NCBI GenBank assembly: GCA_964542895.1
Contig: CAZIWT010000157.1
Location: forward strand, 1 to 7,865
Source: Zymogenus sp964542895
Lineage (GTDB): Bacteria; Desulfobacterota; Zymogenia; Zymogenales; Zymogenaceae
Length of the DNA stretch: 7,865 nucleotides
Reading direction: 5' to 3'
Shown: piece after piece, positions 1 through 7,089 of the stretch
How the letters are laid out: each line of letters begins with the position of its first letter
How positions within the stretch are numbered: the first letter of the stretch is position 1
Notes under the pieces: model-generated
What the model was told of the DNA's origin: nothing
Database searches by the model: none
Seen by the model: only the letters and a program-made list of their open reading frames with translations
Position numbers and translations under genes: made by a program

Positions 1-247
1 AAAAGTGCACAAAGTGTCTCTTCAATCCTATATCGCCGACCACGAGAAAGGTGAAGGGCGAAAGCTCCGTTTCATCCTCGCTGACCCTCATGATGTTTTC
101 CCAGTGGTTTCCGAGAAGCTTCGGGGGCTCGGATTCACATACCCATCTGCCCAGGACTATCGATGATGCGAGAAAGGCGAGGGTGATAAACGACAAGTAC
201 GAAAGGACAAGAAATAGAAGCCTTACTTTAAATAACAGCCCCTTCAT
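1..247 (-). CDS. N-terminus of a membrane-anchored protein, possibly a metallophosphoesterase (cut by window edge)
   Basis: The reading frame runs open from an ATG at 247 to the left edge, giving the first 82 residues; the rest lies outside the window. An AAAGGA ribosome site 7 bases before the ATG supports this start. Residues about 8-32 form one hydrophobic helix after a short basic N-terminus (MKGLLFKVR), so the protein is probably anchored in the inner membrane by an uncleaved signal with the remainder outside. After a linker, residues 62-72 read SPFTFLVVGDI, a hydrophobic strand ending in Gly-Asp. This resembles the first metal-binding motif of calcineurin-like phosphoesterases, where the Asp binds a metal, but the later motifs that would prove it are not in view. 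The gene diverges from the membrane protein gene at 417. The frame and membrane anchor are clear; the family is a tentative guess from one motif. Confidence 0.6.
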   Translation of the reverse strand, partial: MKGLLFKVRLLFLVLSYLSFITLAFLASSIVLGRWVCESEPPKLLGNHWENIMRVSEDETELSPFTFLVVGDIGLKRHFVHF

Positions 248-416
248 AATAGTCCTTTAAAAATAGCAAAAGTATAGATAATATGATTGCAGGCCAAGAT
301 CGGTTATATGAGCCGCTCTCATCAAGCGGGTCGTTCTCTTTTGAATTATCAGTGGAGGGAGAGGAACTACTATTTTTCTTGCGCCCCCAAAATCTCCATG
401 CTATCCTTTGTCCATT

Positions 417-857
417 ATGCAGTCGCCATACGTATCCAGGGCCTACAGGCTCTTCATACTCATCGCCGGAACATACGATATTATCGTTGGCCTTTCGGGA
501 TTTTTCCTCTACGCCGTTGTCTACCTCCTGATGAGCGCGATAGATCCCAACCTCCCGATGGCGCCTGACAAATCGATGGAGATGGCCTGGCTCAAGATGA
601 ACGGCGTCTTTATGATATTTGTCGGCCTCGGATACGTTTTCCCATACGTCAGCTACGAGAGGTACAAGTTCTATATCCCGGTCTTCGGGGTCGGCCTCAG
701 GACCTGGGGTGGAATCTTCCTCGTTTACGCCGGGCTCTTCTGGGGGCTCACCTTCATCCTCGTTATCTTCGGCGCCGTCGATCTCCTCCTCGCGGCAGTG
801 TTTGTCTACTTCCTGGGCGACTACAAGAGGAGGAAGGTCCACATCAGGAATTATTAG
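417..857 (+). CDS. Small four-helix integral membrane protein, function unknown
   Basis: From the ATG at 417 this encodes 146 residues with four predicted membrane helices, about residues 10-39, 59-78, 86-107 and 109-133, and a basic C-terminal tail (DYKRRKVHIRNY). It is presumably in the inner membrane. I recognise no family motif. It is the only plus-strand gene here. Strong use of C or G at third codon positions supports it over the acidic open frame on the opposite strand. The start is uncertain: neither the ATG at 417 nor the in-frame TTG at 408 has a Shine-Dalgarno sequence, while a GAGGGAGAGG stretch at 355-364 sits 7 bases before an in-frame ATT at 372. Its TAG stop at 855-857 overlaps the stop of the convergent mscS-like gene, so the two share four bases with no room between them for a terminator. 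Confidence 0.75.
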   Translation: MQSPYVSRAYRLFILIAGTYDIIVGLSGFFLYAVVYLLMSAIDPNLPMAPDKSMEMAWLKMNGVFMIFVGLGYVFPYVSYERYKFYIPVFGVGLRTWGGIFLVYAGLFWGLTFILVIFGAVDLLLAAVFVYFLGDYKRRKVHIRNY

Positions 858-1912
858 CCTCCTATCTTGACTCCCGGTGGAGTCGAAAGCCTGATCTTCA
901 TCTTCTCCAATACCTTCTTTACCTGAAGGTTCACCTTGTTGCGCATCCCGTAATAGTCCTGGTCCAGCTTGACCCAGTAGACCAGTCTGAAGATCAGGGA
1001 GAAGTCGAGATAGTCGTTAAAGTCGCACCGAACGTCCTCCCTAATGCCGTCTATGCTCTTTACGGTCTTGACTATCGTATCCGTCGCCTTTTCTATGGCC
1101 GCGGCGTTTACGTCCACGGCGACATGGATATTGGACACCACCCTTTTAGCCTTTCTCGCCGATATATTCTCCAGTACCGAGTTCGCTATCTCGCTGTTGG
1201 GGATATAGACCTTCGTGTCGTCCCATGTCCTGAGGGAGCTCATCCTGAGGCCCACCTCCTCTATCGTTCCCTCATGGCCTTTAAAGAGGACAACGTCGTC
1301 GATCTGGAACGGCTTGTTCATGAAGATGTTGAAGCCGCCGAACATGTGGCCTATCGTGTCCTTGGCCGCCATGGCGATGGCCACACCGCCCAGACCGAGG
1401 CCGGTTACCAATGACAGGACGTCGTAGCCGAGCTCGGAAAGGAGGACGATGATCACCATTATCCAGATGGCGATCTTCGCGAGGTTGGAGATCACGGGAA
1501 TGACCTGATCGTCCAGCTTCGATTCCGACTTTGCCACGAGGGGGGATAAGAATCCCTTCACCACAACGTCCACGAGCCTGACCACGAGCCACGTGGCTAT
1601 CAGGAGGAAGACGATGGTCAACACCTGGGAGACAAACGTCTCGAATCCCTCCGAGAGATTCAAGGCCTTGAAGGCCACCCAGAAGCCGAGAATGACGATA
1701 ATCAAGGATATCGGCTCCTCGACGAAATCGATTATCATGTTGTCTATTTTTGTGTCGGTCTTATTGGTCAGTTTACTTATCTTATACTTAAAGGTGTAGT
1801 AGATGGCCTTCGCCAGGATGGCAAAGCCGATGATGATAATAAAGAAGTAAAGGTACTGATCCAGGGTGTTGCCGAAATATTCCTGGGAGAGATATTTAAT
1901 GAGATTTTCCAT
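854..1912 (-). CDS. MscS-family mechanosensitive ion channel
   Basis: A 352-residue small-conductance mechanosensitive channel of the inner membrane. Proteins of this family open under membrane tension to release solutes during osmotic downshock. Helices lie at about 20-40, 66-84, 95-117 and 140-163. They are followed by the Gly/Ala-rich pore-lining segment at about 168-196 (TGLGLGGVAIAMAAKDTIG, then HMFGGFNIF), the most diagnostic part of the family. The beta domain follows (NKPFQIDDVV at 199-208 and VYIPNSEIANS at 235-245), then the alpha/beta C-terminal vestibule domain to about 345. The protein is somewhat longer than E. coli MscS because of extra N-terminal helices. The ATG at 1912 has a GGAGG site 7 bases upstream. 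The gene starts 70 bases after the lipoprotein gene with no terminator or good promoter seen between, so co-transcription is plausible. Its TAA stop overlaps the convergent gene's stop. Confidence 0.95.
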   Translation of the reverse strand: MENLIKYLSQEYFGNTLDQYLYFFIIIIGFAILAKAIYYTFKYKISKLTNKTDTKIDNMIIDFVEEPISLIIVILGFWVAFKALNLSEGFETFVSQVLTIVFLLIATWLVVRLVDVVVKGFLSPLVAKSESKLDDQVIPVISNLAKIAIWIMVIIVLLSELGYDVLSLVTGLGLGGVAIAMAAKDTIGHMFGGFNIFMNKPFQIDDVVLFKGHEGTIEEVGLRMSSLRTWDDTKVYIPNSEIANSVLENISARKAKRVVSNIHVAVDVNAAAIEKATDTIVKTVKSIDGIREDVRCDFNDYLDFSLIFRLVYWVKLDQDYYGMRNKVNLQVKKVLEKMKIRLSTPPGVKIGG

Positions 1913-1982
1913 TAAGTTGCCTCCGTTTTTTTAATCAAGACTTCAAGTTGAAAACGCCTGTAAAGGGCTCAAATCGGATCCG

Positions 1983-2816
1983 TCAAGGCTCACCCTCCTT
2001 CAGCGCCTCGGTGATGTCCTTGACCCTGACGTATCCGTCGGGTACGGTGAAGAGATCGGGGGAGGGAGGGCCCCTCTTTATCTCGATCAGCTCCCACCGG
2101 GTGATATAGAGGTCGGGGTCGCTCTTCAGTCTGTATTCCGTCTTTATCGTGAGGTGATTCAGATCCACGGCCAGCCATTCGGTGTAGTTGGTGAAGGTTC
2201 CGTCGAGAAACTTTTCCTTGACCTTGAATTTCTCGCAGGTGTAGCCACGGACCTCCTCGACCCCGAGTCGCTTCCTCCATACCTCGTTTGAGGAGGGGCC
2301 GAACGGTCCAAAGGGCCCTGCGAAGATGGAGCTTGAGCCGGGATGGATTTCGCCCGAAGATGAGTCGTCCCCAGTGAAGCCTTTGTTTCCCTTGTCCCCG
2401 GCTTCACTTTTGAGCTCGAAGTAGCGCCTCCTCTCCGGTATGAGGACGTAGGTAAGCTTGAGGTCCCCCCTCTCGACCGTGACGTGGCTGTAGTTGAGCT
2501 CCCCGCACCTCGGCGTCTCGTACCTGATCTTTTTCCCGTTGATGGCGACAAATCCCTCCTCGGTCTCCTCTGCGGCGCCGTTGACAAAGTAGGTCAGCCT
2601 CGTCTTTGCGGTGAGCCGAAGGCCTGAGACCTCCTCCCCCTTCGCTCCTCCCGGGCCGCCCGTATCGTTGTTTGGGGCGTCTTTTCCCGTCTCGGAGGGC
2701 GATTTGCCGTCGATATTCGGGATTTTGGTGACTACCTCGGAACCTTCCTCCCCTCCGGAGCAGGAGACGACGAAGGAGAGGGAGAGGATGAGCATGAAAA
2801 CCGCAATCCACTTCAT
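1983..2816 (-). CDS. Exported lipoprotein with a LolA/DUF4412-like beta domain
   Basis: The protein is 277 residues from the ATG at 2816. It opens with a lipoprotein signal, MKWIAVFMLILSLSFVVSC, in which Cys19 would be lipidated; Ser follows it, which in E. coli favours the outer membrane. Residues 20-60 are a Gly/Pro/Ser/acidic linker. Beta-rich segments cover about 64-130 and 178-267, separated by a low-complexity insert at about 139-177 containing GPFGPFGP. The pattern WLAVDLNHLTIKTE and, near the end, PDLFTVPDGY resembles DUF4412 or LolA-like proteins that form a half-barrel; this is by recognition only, and the substrate is unknown. Cys104 and Cys194 could pair. An in-frame ATG at 3026 would add 70 residues and bury the signal sequence. 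The promoter at 2918-2946 and the signal peptide both favour 2816, although its nearest SD (GGAGGT) is 15 bases away. Confidence 0.8.
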   Translation of the reverse strand: MKWIAVFMLILSLSFVVSCSGGEEGSEVVTKIPNIDGKSPSETGKDAPNNDTGGPGGAKGEEVSGLRLTAKTRLTYFVNGAAEETEEGFVAINGKKIRYETPRCGELNYSHVTVERGDLKLTYVLIPERRRYFELKSEAGDKGNKGFTGDDSSSGEIHPGSSSIFAGPFGPFGPSSNEVWRKRLGVEEVRGYTCEKFKVKEKFLDGTFTNYTEWLAVDLNHLTIKTEYRLKSDPDLYITRWELIEIKRGPPSPDLFTVPDGYVRVKDITEALKEGEP

Positions 2817-2917
2817 AGCGATTGTAGCGGCACCTCCGGCCTCGTCCCTCTTCGGTCTTATTTTCGACTCATCTCCGACCATCTTGAATTCCACATCTGT
2901 CCCCGAACGGTGCGGGC

Positions 2918-2946
2918 ATTCTACCATTAATGGATAAGATATGCAA
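2918..2946 (-). promoter_or_regulatory. Probable extended -10 promoter for the lipoprotein gene
   Basis: On the minus strand TTGCAT (-35, 2941-2946) and TAGAAT (-10, 2918-2923) are separated by exactly 17 bases, and the -10 is preceded by TGG, an extended -10 element that can compensate for a weak -35. Transcription would begin near 2911, leaving a leader of about 95 bases. The site lies downstream of the alternative ATG at 3026, which supports the shorter protein. Confidence 0.5.
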
Positions 2947-2982
2947 TCGCCCCAGGTGGAATTTTTTGCGATTTGTCTGAAA

Positions 2983-4050
2983 TCATCTGAATTTCTTTTG
3001 ACATTTATGTCTGAAGATAAAATCATAATCGTCGAGGCCCGGACCGCGCTTCTTCAGCACTTCTTTCGCCGCCTCTTCTCCGTTGATAAAATACTCGAAG
3101 AAGGCGTCGACGTACTTAACTATAACGTCGTGTCTCTTCTCCTCGTCCCTCTTGTTTCTGTACCTCAGGACGCTCTCCGCAAACGTCAGGTGATCTGCCC
3201 CCGAGATCACGAGGAGAAACTTCGGCTCCGAAAGACACCGAAACTGGAGCTCCAACCCCCCTTCCTTGCGCCCCCTCTCGTTCCCGCCATACATCAGCAT
3301 GGCGGGGATCTTTACTTCCGCCATTTTATCGCACGTAAAGACCCTGTCGCCGGGCCCGGACATCGCAACGACGGCTGTAATCCGCGGATCGTGGGCGATA
3401 TCGATTACGCCCGATACGGCAAGCGCGCTGTAAGCCCCCAGGGAGTGGCCGACGATTCCTATCCTTTCCGAGTCCACGAGGCGGTAAAAGGGGGATGCGG
3501 GATCGCCTCCCGTGTCTATTATCCAGTCGACCGCGGCCGACACCTCCATGTACCTGTATTTGAAGTGGCCGGTGTCGTATTCGCCGCTGGAGAGCGCCCG
3601 GCTCAATCGGATCGCCTTTTTCAAGAGCTTAACCGTGTATCCCCTCTCCCTCACGAAGTCCTCCCTCAGGCTGCACGCCTTCAGGTCGTCGGTGTGGTCC
3701 GGGGCGATCACGATGAACCCCGACCTCGCCAGAGACTCCGCCAGAAAGACGGATGAGTGGGAACAGCCGGAATAACCGTGGGAGTATACGATTATCGGCA
3801 GCGGACCGAGCTCACCGTTCGGGGCGGCGTTTAAGATTGCCTTTCCCTCGACCACACTCTTTCCGAAATCGTAGGCAGCCTTGGCGTTTCCGCCCGTCGC
3901 CGGGTACCATACCCCGCACGGAATCTCATACTCGCCCCTCACTGAAACCGTGATGACCTTATAACCTGCGGCCTCGTCCGCCGTTGCCGGGGCGCAGAGG
4001 GCAAGGACGAGAAAAACGAAAATGAACGAAATATGCAGCTTTTTCATCAT
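2983..4050 (-). CDS. Secreted alpha/beta hydrolase (dienelactone hydrolase / PAF-acetylhydrolase-like)
   Basis: The protein is 355 residues from ATG 4050; an immediately following ATG at 4047 is equally possible, and the AGGAG site is 5 or 8 bases upstream. Residues 1-24 form a Sec signal ending ALCAPATA, so it acts outside the cytoplasm. The core shows the alpha/beta hydrolase order: PIIVYSHGYSG at 85-95 (oxyanion-hole region), IVIAPDHTDD at 113-122, the nucleophile elbow IGIVGHSLGAYS at 197-208 with Ser203, and GADHLTF at 284-290 with likely catalytic His287. This suggests an esterase or lipase-type enzyme; the substrate is unknown. The usual acidic residue after the strand IPAMLMYGG is replaced by Asn-Glu, so Glu258, or Asp235 after AMSGPG, must serve if the triad is complete. 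Six cysteines remain after signal removal and could form disulfides. An ATG at 4170 in frame would bury the signal peptide and is rejected. Confidence 0.88.
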   Translation of the reverse strand: MMKKLHISFIFVFLVLALCAPATADEAAGYKVITVSVRGEYEIPCGVWYPATGGNAKAAYDFGKSVVEGKAILNAAPNGELGPLPIIVYSHGYSGCSHSSVFLAESLARSGFIVIAPDHTDDLKACSLREDFVRERGYTVKLLKKAIRLSRALSSGEYDTGHFKYRYMEVSAAVDWIIDTGGDPASPFYRLVDSERIGIVGHSLGAYSALAVSGVIDIAHDPRITAVVAMSGPGDRVFTCDKMAEVKIPAMLMYGGNERGRKEGGLELQFRCLSEPKFLLVISGADHLTFAESVLRYRNKRDEEKRHDVIVKYVDAFFEYFINGEEAAKEVLKKRGPGLDDYDFIFRHKCQKKFR

Positions 4051-4072
4051 GTCGGCTCCTGTAAAAAGTATG

Positions 4073-4099
4073 ACCTTCAAGATTCGTTTCATTGAAGGT
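4073..4099. repeat. Inverted repeat in the leader of the hydrolase gene
   Basis: ACCTTCAA at 4073-4080 and its exact complement TTGAAGGT at 4092-4099 flank an 11-base loop, 23-50 bases before the hydrolase start. As RNA it would form an 8-bp hairpin just upstream of the ribosome site; as DNA it could be an operator. No T-run follows, so it is not a standard terminator. I found no convincing promoter in the rest of the 215-base gap (4051-4265). Confidence 0.4.
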
Positions 4100-4265
4100 T
4101 GGAATGGCGATTGAGATCGGAAATTCGGAGTGGTAACCATGACAGGCAGGTGGAAAGCTCCCCCATGCAATATAGAGTTGACCGGCGTGATCGGAATTTA
4201 CCAATATTTCGCTCGGTAAAATAGATTTTTCCACCATCTCTCGGGCGCACCCGATACCGGGAAGA

Positions 4266-6665
4266 TCAGCCGAAGGCCTGTTGCGTCCTCGATATGATCG
4301 AATCCTGGAGTCCGCGGCTCAGGTCGACGAAATAGGCGCTGTATCCCGCCACCCTGACGATGAGGTCCTGATATTTTCCCGGATTCTCCTGGGCGTTAAG
4401 GAGAGTCTCCTTGTCCACCACGTTGAACTGGACGTGGCTGACCCCGAGGTCCCCCCATGTCCTGATGTAGGACTTGAATATCTCCTTCATCTCCCCCTCC
4501 AGGGCGGATGGGGGAAACTTCTGGTTCAACAGGTGGTTGTAGGTCTTGGTGGTGTCGATCTTTGAGGCGGATTTCAGGACGGCCGTGGGGCCCTTCCTGT
4601 CCCTACCCTGAATGGGGGAGAGGGTAGCGTCGCTGAAGGCCTCCCCGTCCCTTCTGCCGTCCGGGGTCGCGGGGGTGTTTATGGCGACACCGTATGTGGC
4701 GGAGACGGCGCTCCCGTCGCCCCGGCAGGGATTTCCGAAGCGGTCGGTGAACTCCGCCATCACCCTGGCGGTCTCGTGGTGGACCCGGACCGCGATCTCG
4801 TCCGCGTAATCGTCGTCGTTTCCGTACTTTGGGGCGTTCAGCATCAGCTGCCTGATCCCTTTGTAACCCTCCCAGTTGTTGTCCATCGCCCTGATAAGCC
4901 CGTACATCGTTATCTTTTTGTCTTCGAAGATCACCTTTTTGATCGCCGTTATCGAGTCGGCCGTGTTGGTGGGGCCCATCATGATGCAGATGTCGTGGAC
5001 GCTGGATGGATACGCCCACTTTCTCGAATCCATCCCCTTCTCGATGCACCCGTCCAAAAGCGCTGAGTAGAAGGGCCTGGGGAGGTACTTCTCGTATAGA
5101 TCCCGACAGGTGTTCTCGATCTTGTTGAGTTTGCCGAAGAAAAAGCGGACCTGCTCGAGATACGCGTCCATCAGGTCGTCCACAGACTTGAAGGACCCGG
5201 GGTCCGGGGTGGGGGCGCCCCACTGCTCCCCGGTGTCGGGTTTTTTACCCATGTGGAGCGCCCACCAGAGGCACTTGGTCAGGAGGATTCCCCCGTAGGC
5301 CCTCCTCGCTATGTTTTTGCCCGGCAGCTCCAGGTAGACGCATCCCGTGATGGCGTAGTCCCGGGCGTCTTTTTCCGGGACGTCCCATCCCTCGAGGGTG
5401 GGGAGTATCGACTTGTCGTTGAAGAGGGAGGGATAGCCGATACCGGTTCTTATCACGTCGATCGTCTTGGAGAGGAGCCTGTCCGGCGTCCCGTCGTGAT
5501 ACCTCAGGGCGATGCTCGGCTCCAGCGTCCTCATGCTCTCGGCGGTGTCCAACACGAGATAGGTCATCTCGTTTGTGACGTCGTTCCCGTTTTCGTCCAC
5601 CCCCCCCAGCGTTATCGCCTGAAGGGACGCAACGCCGCCGTACACAGCGGTCAACATGGGGGAATAAACAAGACCCAGCTCGTGAAACTTTACCCAGAGG
5701 AGCTGAAGGAGCTTCAGCCCCTCCTCTCTGGTTATGGTTCCCTCCTTAAGCTCCCTCTCGTAGTAGGGCCCGAATATCTTGTCGAATCGAATCCCTATTC
5801 CCAGAGTGGAATACTCGATATACCGAACGACGTGTATGAAGAAAAAAGATTGAAGGGCCTCGATCAGGTTTCGCGGGGGATTCTCCGGCACCCGGAGGCA
5901 CGTCTCCCTGATCTCCATAAGCCTCCTCTTCTCCTCGGGGTCTGCGGCTTTTAAGGCCAGTTTTTCCGCCAGGTCGGCATAGCGGCGGGCGAACTTGATA
6001 ACCGCGTTGAGGGAGATTACGACCGCCTGCAGAAACTCCTTCCGGTCCACGTAGTCGGGCGGAACATCCCTATCAAGCTCCTCGAGGTGCTCCCCCGCCT
6101 CCTCGATGATACCCTTGAGACCGATCTTGAAAATCTTCTCGTAGTTCGGGATTCCGAGCTCCGACCAGTGCGTCCACATGAATGTCCCCTCGTAGCGCCA
6201 GTACTTCAGCTCGTCTCCGGTGAAGATGTTCTGCTGGATGTCGCTCATGGATCTTCCGCGCCAGTAGTCGACCAGCTCCCCCAGCTCCTCCCTCCCGGCG
6301 TCGTCGAGAAGGCCCTCCCCCTCCTTTCCGCCGACCACCCTCTTTACGGAGCGCCAGTTCATGTCTATGGGGAAGTAGAGCCCCTCCGGCGTGGAGACGT
6401 TGTTTCCGACTATCCTCTCCCAGTCCTGGATGTAGACATCCATTTTGTTAAGGATGTTGTTAAGCCCCTTGGCCCTCCTTATCACCATAGGCTCCCCCTC
6501 GGTCTCCCTGTACGATTCGGTCAAGAGGCGCGACCTCTGTATGTCGAGGGTGATCCCGGGGCGGTACATACCCCTGGCGGATTCGTCCTCGGCGTATCCC
6601 CGCCGGACGTTCCTGACAGCCTTTATCTTCAGCTTATCTTTTAGATTTAACGCTTCAGATTTCAT
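4266..6665 (-). CDS. Glycyl radical enzyme (pyruvate formate-lyase superfamily) of uncertain reaction
   Basis: A 799-residue oxygen-sensitive enzyme, presumably cytoplasmic. The PFL-type barrel shows the family landmarks in order: SRLLTESYRETEGEP near 45-59, RRAKGLNNIL near 63-72, an EALQSFFFIH helix near 269-278, GYPSLFND near 410-417, ITGCVYLELPG at 439-449, ADSITAIKKVIF at 569-580, PKYGNDDDYADE at 612-623, TPDGRR at 667-672, GPTAVLKSASKID at 692-704, and the C-terminal radical loop RVAGYSAYFVDL at 771-782. Gly774 would carry the radical and Cys442 the thiyl radical. Two residues after the Cys stands Tyr444, not the Glu used by choline lyase, glycerol dehydratase and similar eliminases; Glu446 is at +4. 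Substrate therefore cannot be assigned, and the single Cys rules out true PFL. No activase or small subunit is encoded nearby. The ATG at 6665 (SD-like GGGGA 7 bases upstream) is preferred to a TTG at 6671. Confidence 0.95.
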   Translation of the reverse strand: MKSEALNLKDKLKIKAVRNVRRGYAEDESARGMYRPGITLDIQRSRLLTESYRETEGEPMVIRRAKGLNNILNKMDVYIQDWERIVGNNVSTPEGLYFPIDMNWRSVKRVVGGKEGEGLLDDAGREELGELVDYWRGRSMSDIQQNIFTGDELKYWRYEGTFMWTHWSELGIPNYEKIFKIGLKGIIEEAGEHLEELDRDVPPDYVDRKEFLQAVVISLNAVIKFARRYADLAEKLALKAADPEEKRRLMEIRETCLRVPENPPRNLIEALQSFFFIHVVRYIEYSTLGIGIRFDKIFGPYYERELKEGTITREEGLKLLQLLWVKFHELGLVYSPMLTAVYGGVASLQAITLGGVDENGNDVTNEMTYLVLDTAESMRTLEPSIALRYHDGTPDRLLSKTIDVIRTGIGYPSLFNDKSILPTLEGWDVPEKDARDYAITGCVYLELPGKNIARRAYGGILLTKCLWWALHMGKKPDTGEQWGAPTPDPGSFKSVDDLMDAYLEQVRFFFGKLNKIENTCRDLYEKYLPRPFYSALLDGCIEKGMDSRKWAYPSSVHDICIMMGPTNTADSITAIKKVIFEDKKITMYGLIRAMDNNWEGYKGIRQLMLNAPKYGNDDDYADEIAVRVHHETARVMAEFTDRFGNPCRGDGSAVSATYGVAINTPATPDGRRDGEAFSDATLSPIQGRDRKGPTAVLKSASKIDTTKTYNHLLNQKFPPSALEGEMKEIFKSYIRTWGDLGVSHVQFNVVDKETLLNAQENPGKYQDLIVRVAGYSAYFVDLSRGLQDSIISRTQQAFG

Positions 6666-6700
6666 GGTCAAATCCCCATTATTTTTTAGCCTTTAATTGA

Positions 6701-6729
6701 TTTATAGTTGATGTTGCGCCGAAAGTCAA
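6701..6729 (-). promoter_or_regulatory. Strong sigma-70-type promoter of the glycyl radical enzyme gene
   Basis: On the minus strand TTGACT (6724-6729) and TATAAA (6701-6706) are each one base from the -35 and -10 consensus and are separated by the optimal 17 bases. Transcription would start near 6694, giving a leader of about 29 bases with the GGGGA ribosome site and the ATG at 6665. This makes the enzyme gene an independent transcription unit and also favours the ATG start. Confidence 0.75.
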
Positions 6730-6816
6730 GGGGTATGGGGAAGCGATGAGAGACCCTCGGCCCTCCCGTCAACTCGTGAATCTACACAGGACCAGGCTGT
6801 TTAATCCGGATAGACT

Positions 6817-6837
6817 CGATATTTTTATCAAATATCG
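6817..6837. repeat. Inverted repeat upstream of the glycyl radical enzyme promoter
   Basis: CGATATTT (6817-6824) and AAATATCG (6830-6837) are exact complements around a 5-base centre, about 90 bases upstream of the -35 box. The size and spacing suit a dimeric regulator's operator or an activator site. It is not followed by a T-run on either strand, so it is unlikely to be a terminator. Confidence 0.45.
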
Positions 6838-6885
6838 GGTGCCCCTCTTTCGACAACGAGATATAGAATAACATATCAAATGGAA

Positions 6886-6904
6886 GCCGGAATTCCGGCC
6901 GGAA
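6886..6904. repeat. Two overlapping GC-rich palindromes
   Basis: GCCGGAATTCCGGC (6886-6899) is a perfect 14-base palindrome and overlaps TTCCGGCCGGAA (6893-6904), a perfect 12-base one. They share the half-site TTCCGG. They lie about 160 bases upstream of the enzyme promoter in otherwise AT-rich sequence. Function is not known; a protein-binding site is possible. Confidence 0.4.
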
Positions 6905-7040
6905 ATGGATCACGATACCTTGGGAAGTCCTTCGGGGAATGATATGGAGGTTCAACAACAATATCGGTGGAAGCGGTGGAGACAACAGCTTTTAAGACCT
7001 GCCCCTCACAAGGTTTTGATCTTTTATCTCTGACAAATAT

Positions 7041-7069
7041 TAAAAGCTTAAAGGGTCGTTCCCTTAAAG
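7041..7069 (-). terminator. Probable rho-independent terminator after the V4R gene
   Basis: Reading the minus strand, CTTTAAGGG and CCCTTTAAG form a 9-bp stem with one T-T mismatch around the loop AACGA, followed directly by CTTTTAA. It lies about 35 bases past the V4R stop codon. The stem is imperfect and the T-run short, so termination may be partial. Confidence 0.5.
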
Positions 7070-7089
7070 AAAAAATCAGGGACAGCAGT

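Noticed and set aside
265..300. Possible minus-strand promoter with TATACT for the gene at 1-247
   Set aside because: The only -35-like hexamer, TTGGCC, is 15 bases away, which is too close for a confident call.
346..373. Possible plus-strand promoter TTATCA-16-TACTAT for the membrane protein gene
   Set aside because: Both hexamers match the consensus at only four of six positions with suboptimal spacing; too weak to call.
228..842. 204-codon acidic open frame on the minus strand
   Set aside because: It is antisense to the four-helix membrane protein, is made of low-complexity acidic residues that mirror hydrophobic codons, and overlaps the start of the gene at 1-247.
1942..1952. Small inverted repeat TTCAA-G-TTGAA between the lipoprotein and MscS genes
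   Set aside because: Five-base arms occur often by chance, and no terminator or promoter context is present.
2817..3026. 70-residue N-terminal extension of the lipoprotein from the ATG at 3026
   Set aside because: It would bury a perfect lipoprotein signal, overlaps the end of the hydrolase gene, and a good promoter lies downstream of this ATG.
4051..4170. 40-residue N-terminal extension of the hydrolase from the ATG at 4170
   Set aside because: A clear Sec signal peptide with a ribosome site starts at 4050, and the extension shows no domain.
4232..4268. Terminator after the radical enzyme gene
   Set aside because: A TCGGG/CCCGA stem of only 5 bp is present just past the stop, but it is not followed by a T-run.
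6818..6838. FNR/CRP-like TTGAT half-site upstream of the radical enzyme
   Set aside because: Only one half matches TTGAT; the second half-site is not ATCAA, so an anaerobic regulator site is not supported.
6782..6985. 67-codon open frame in the large intergenic region
   Set aside because: It starts with TTG, has no ribosome site, and its sequence shows no recognisable domain and spans a hairpin.
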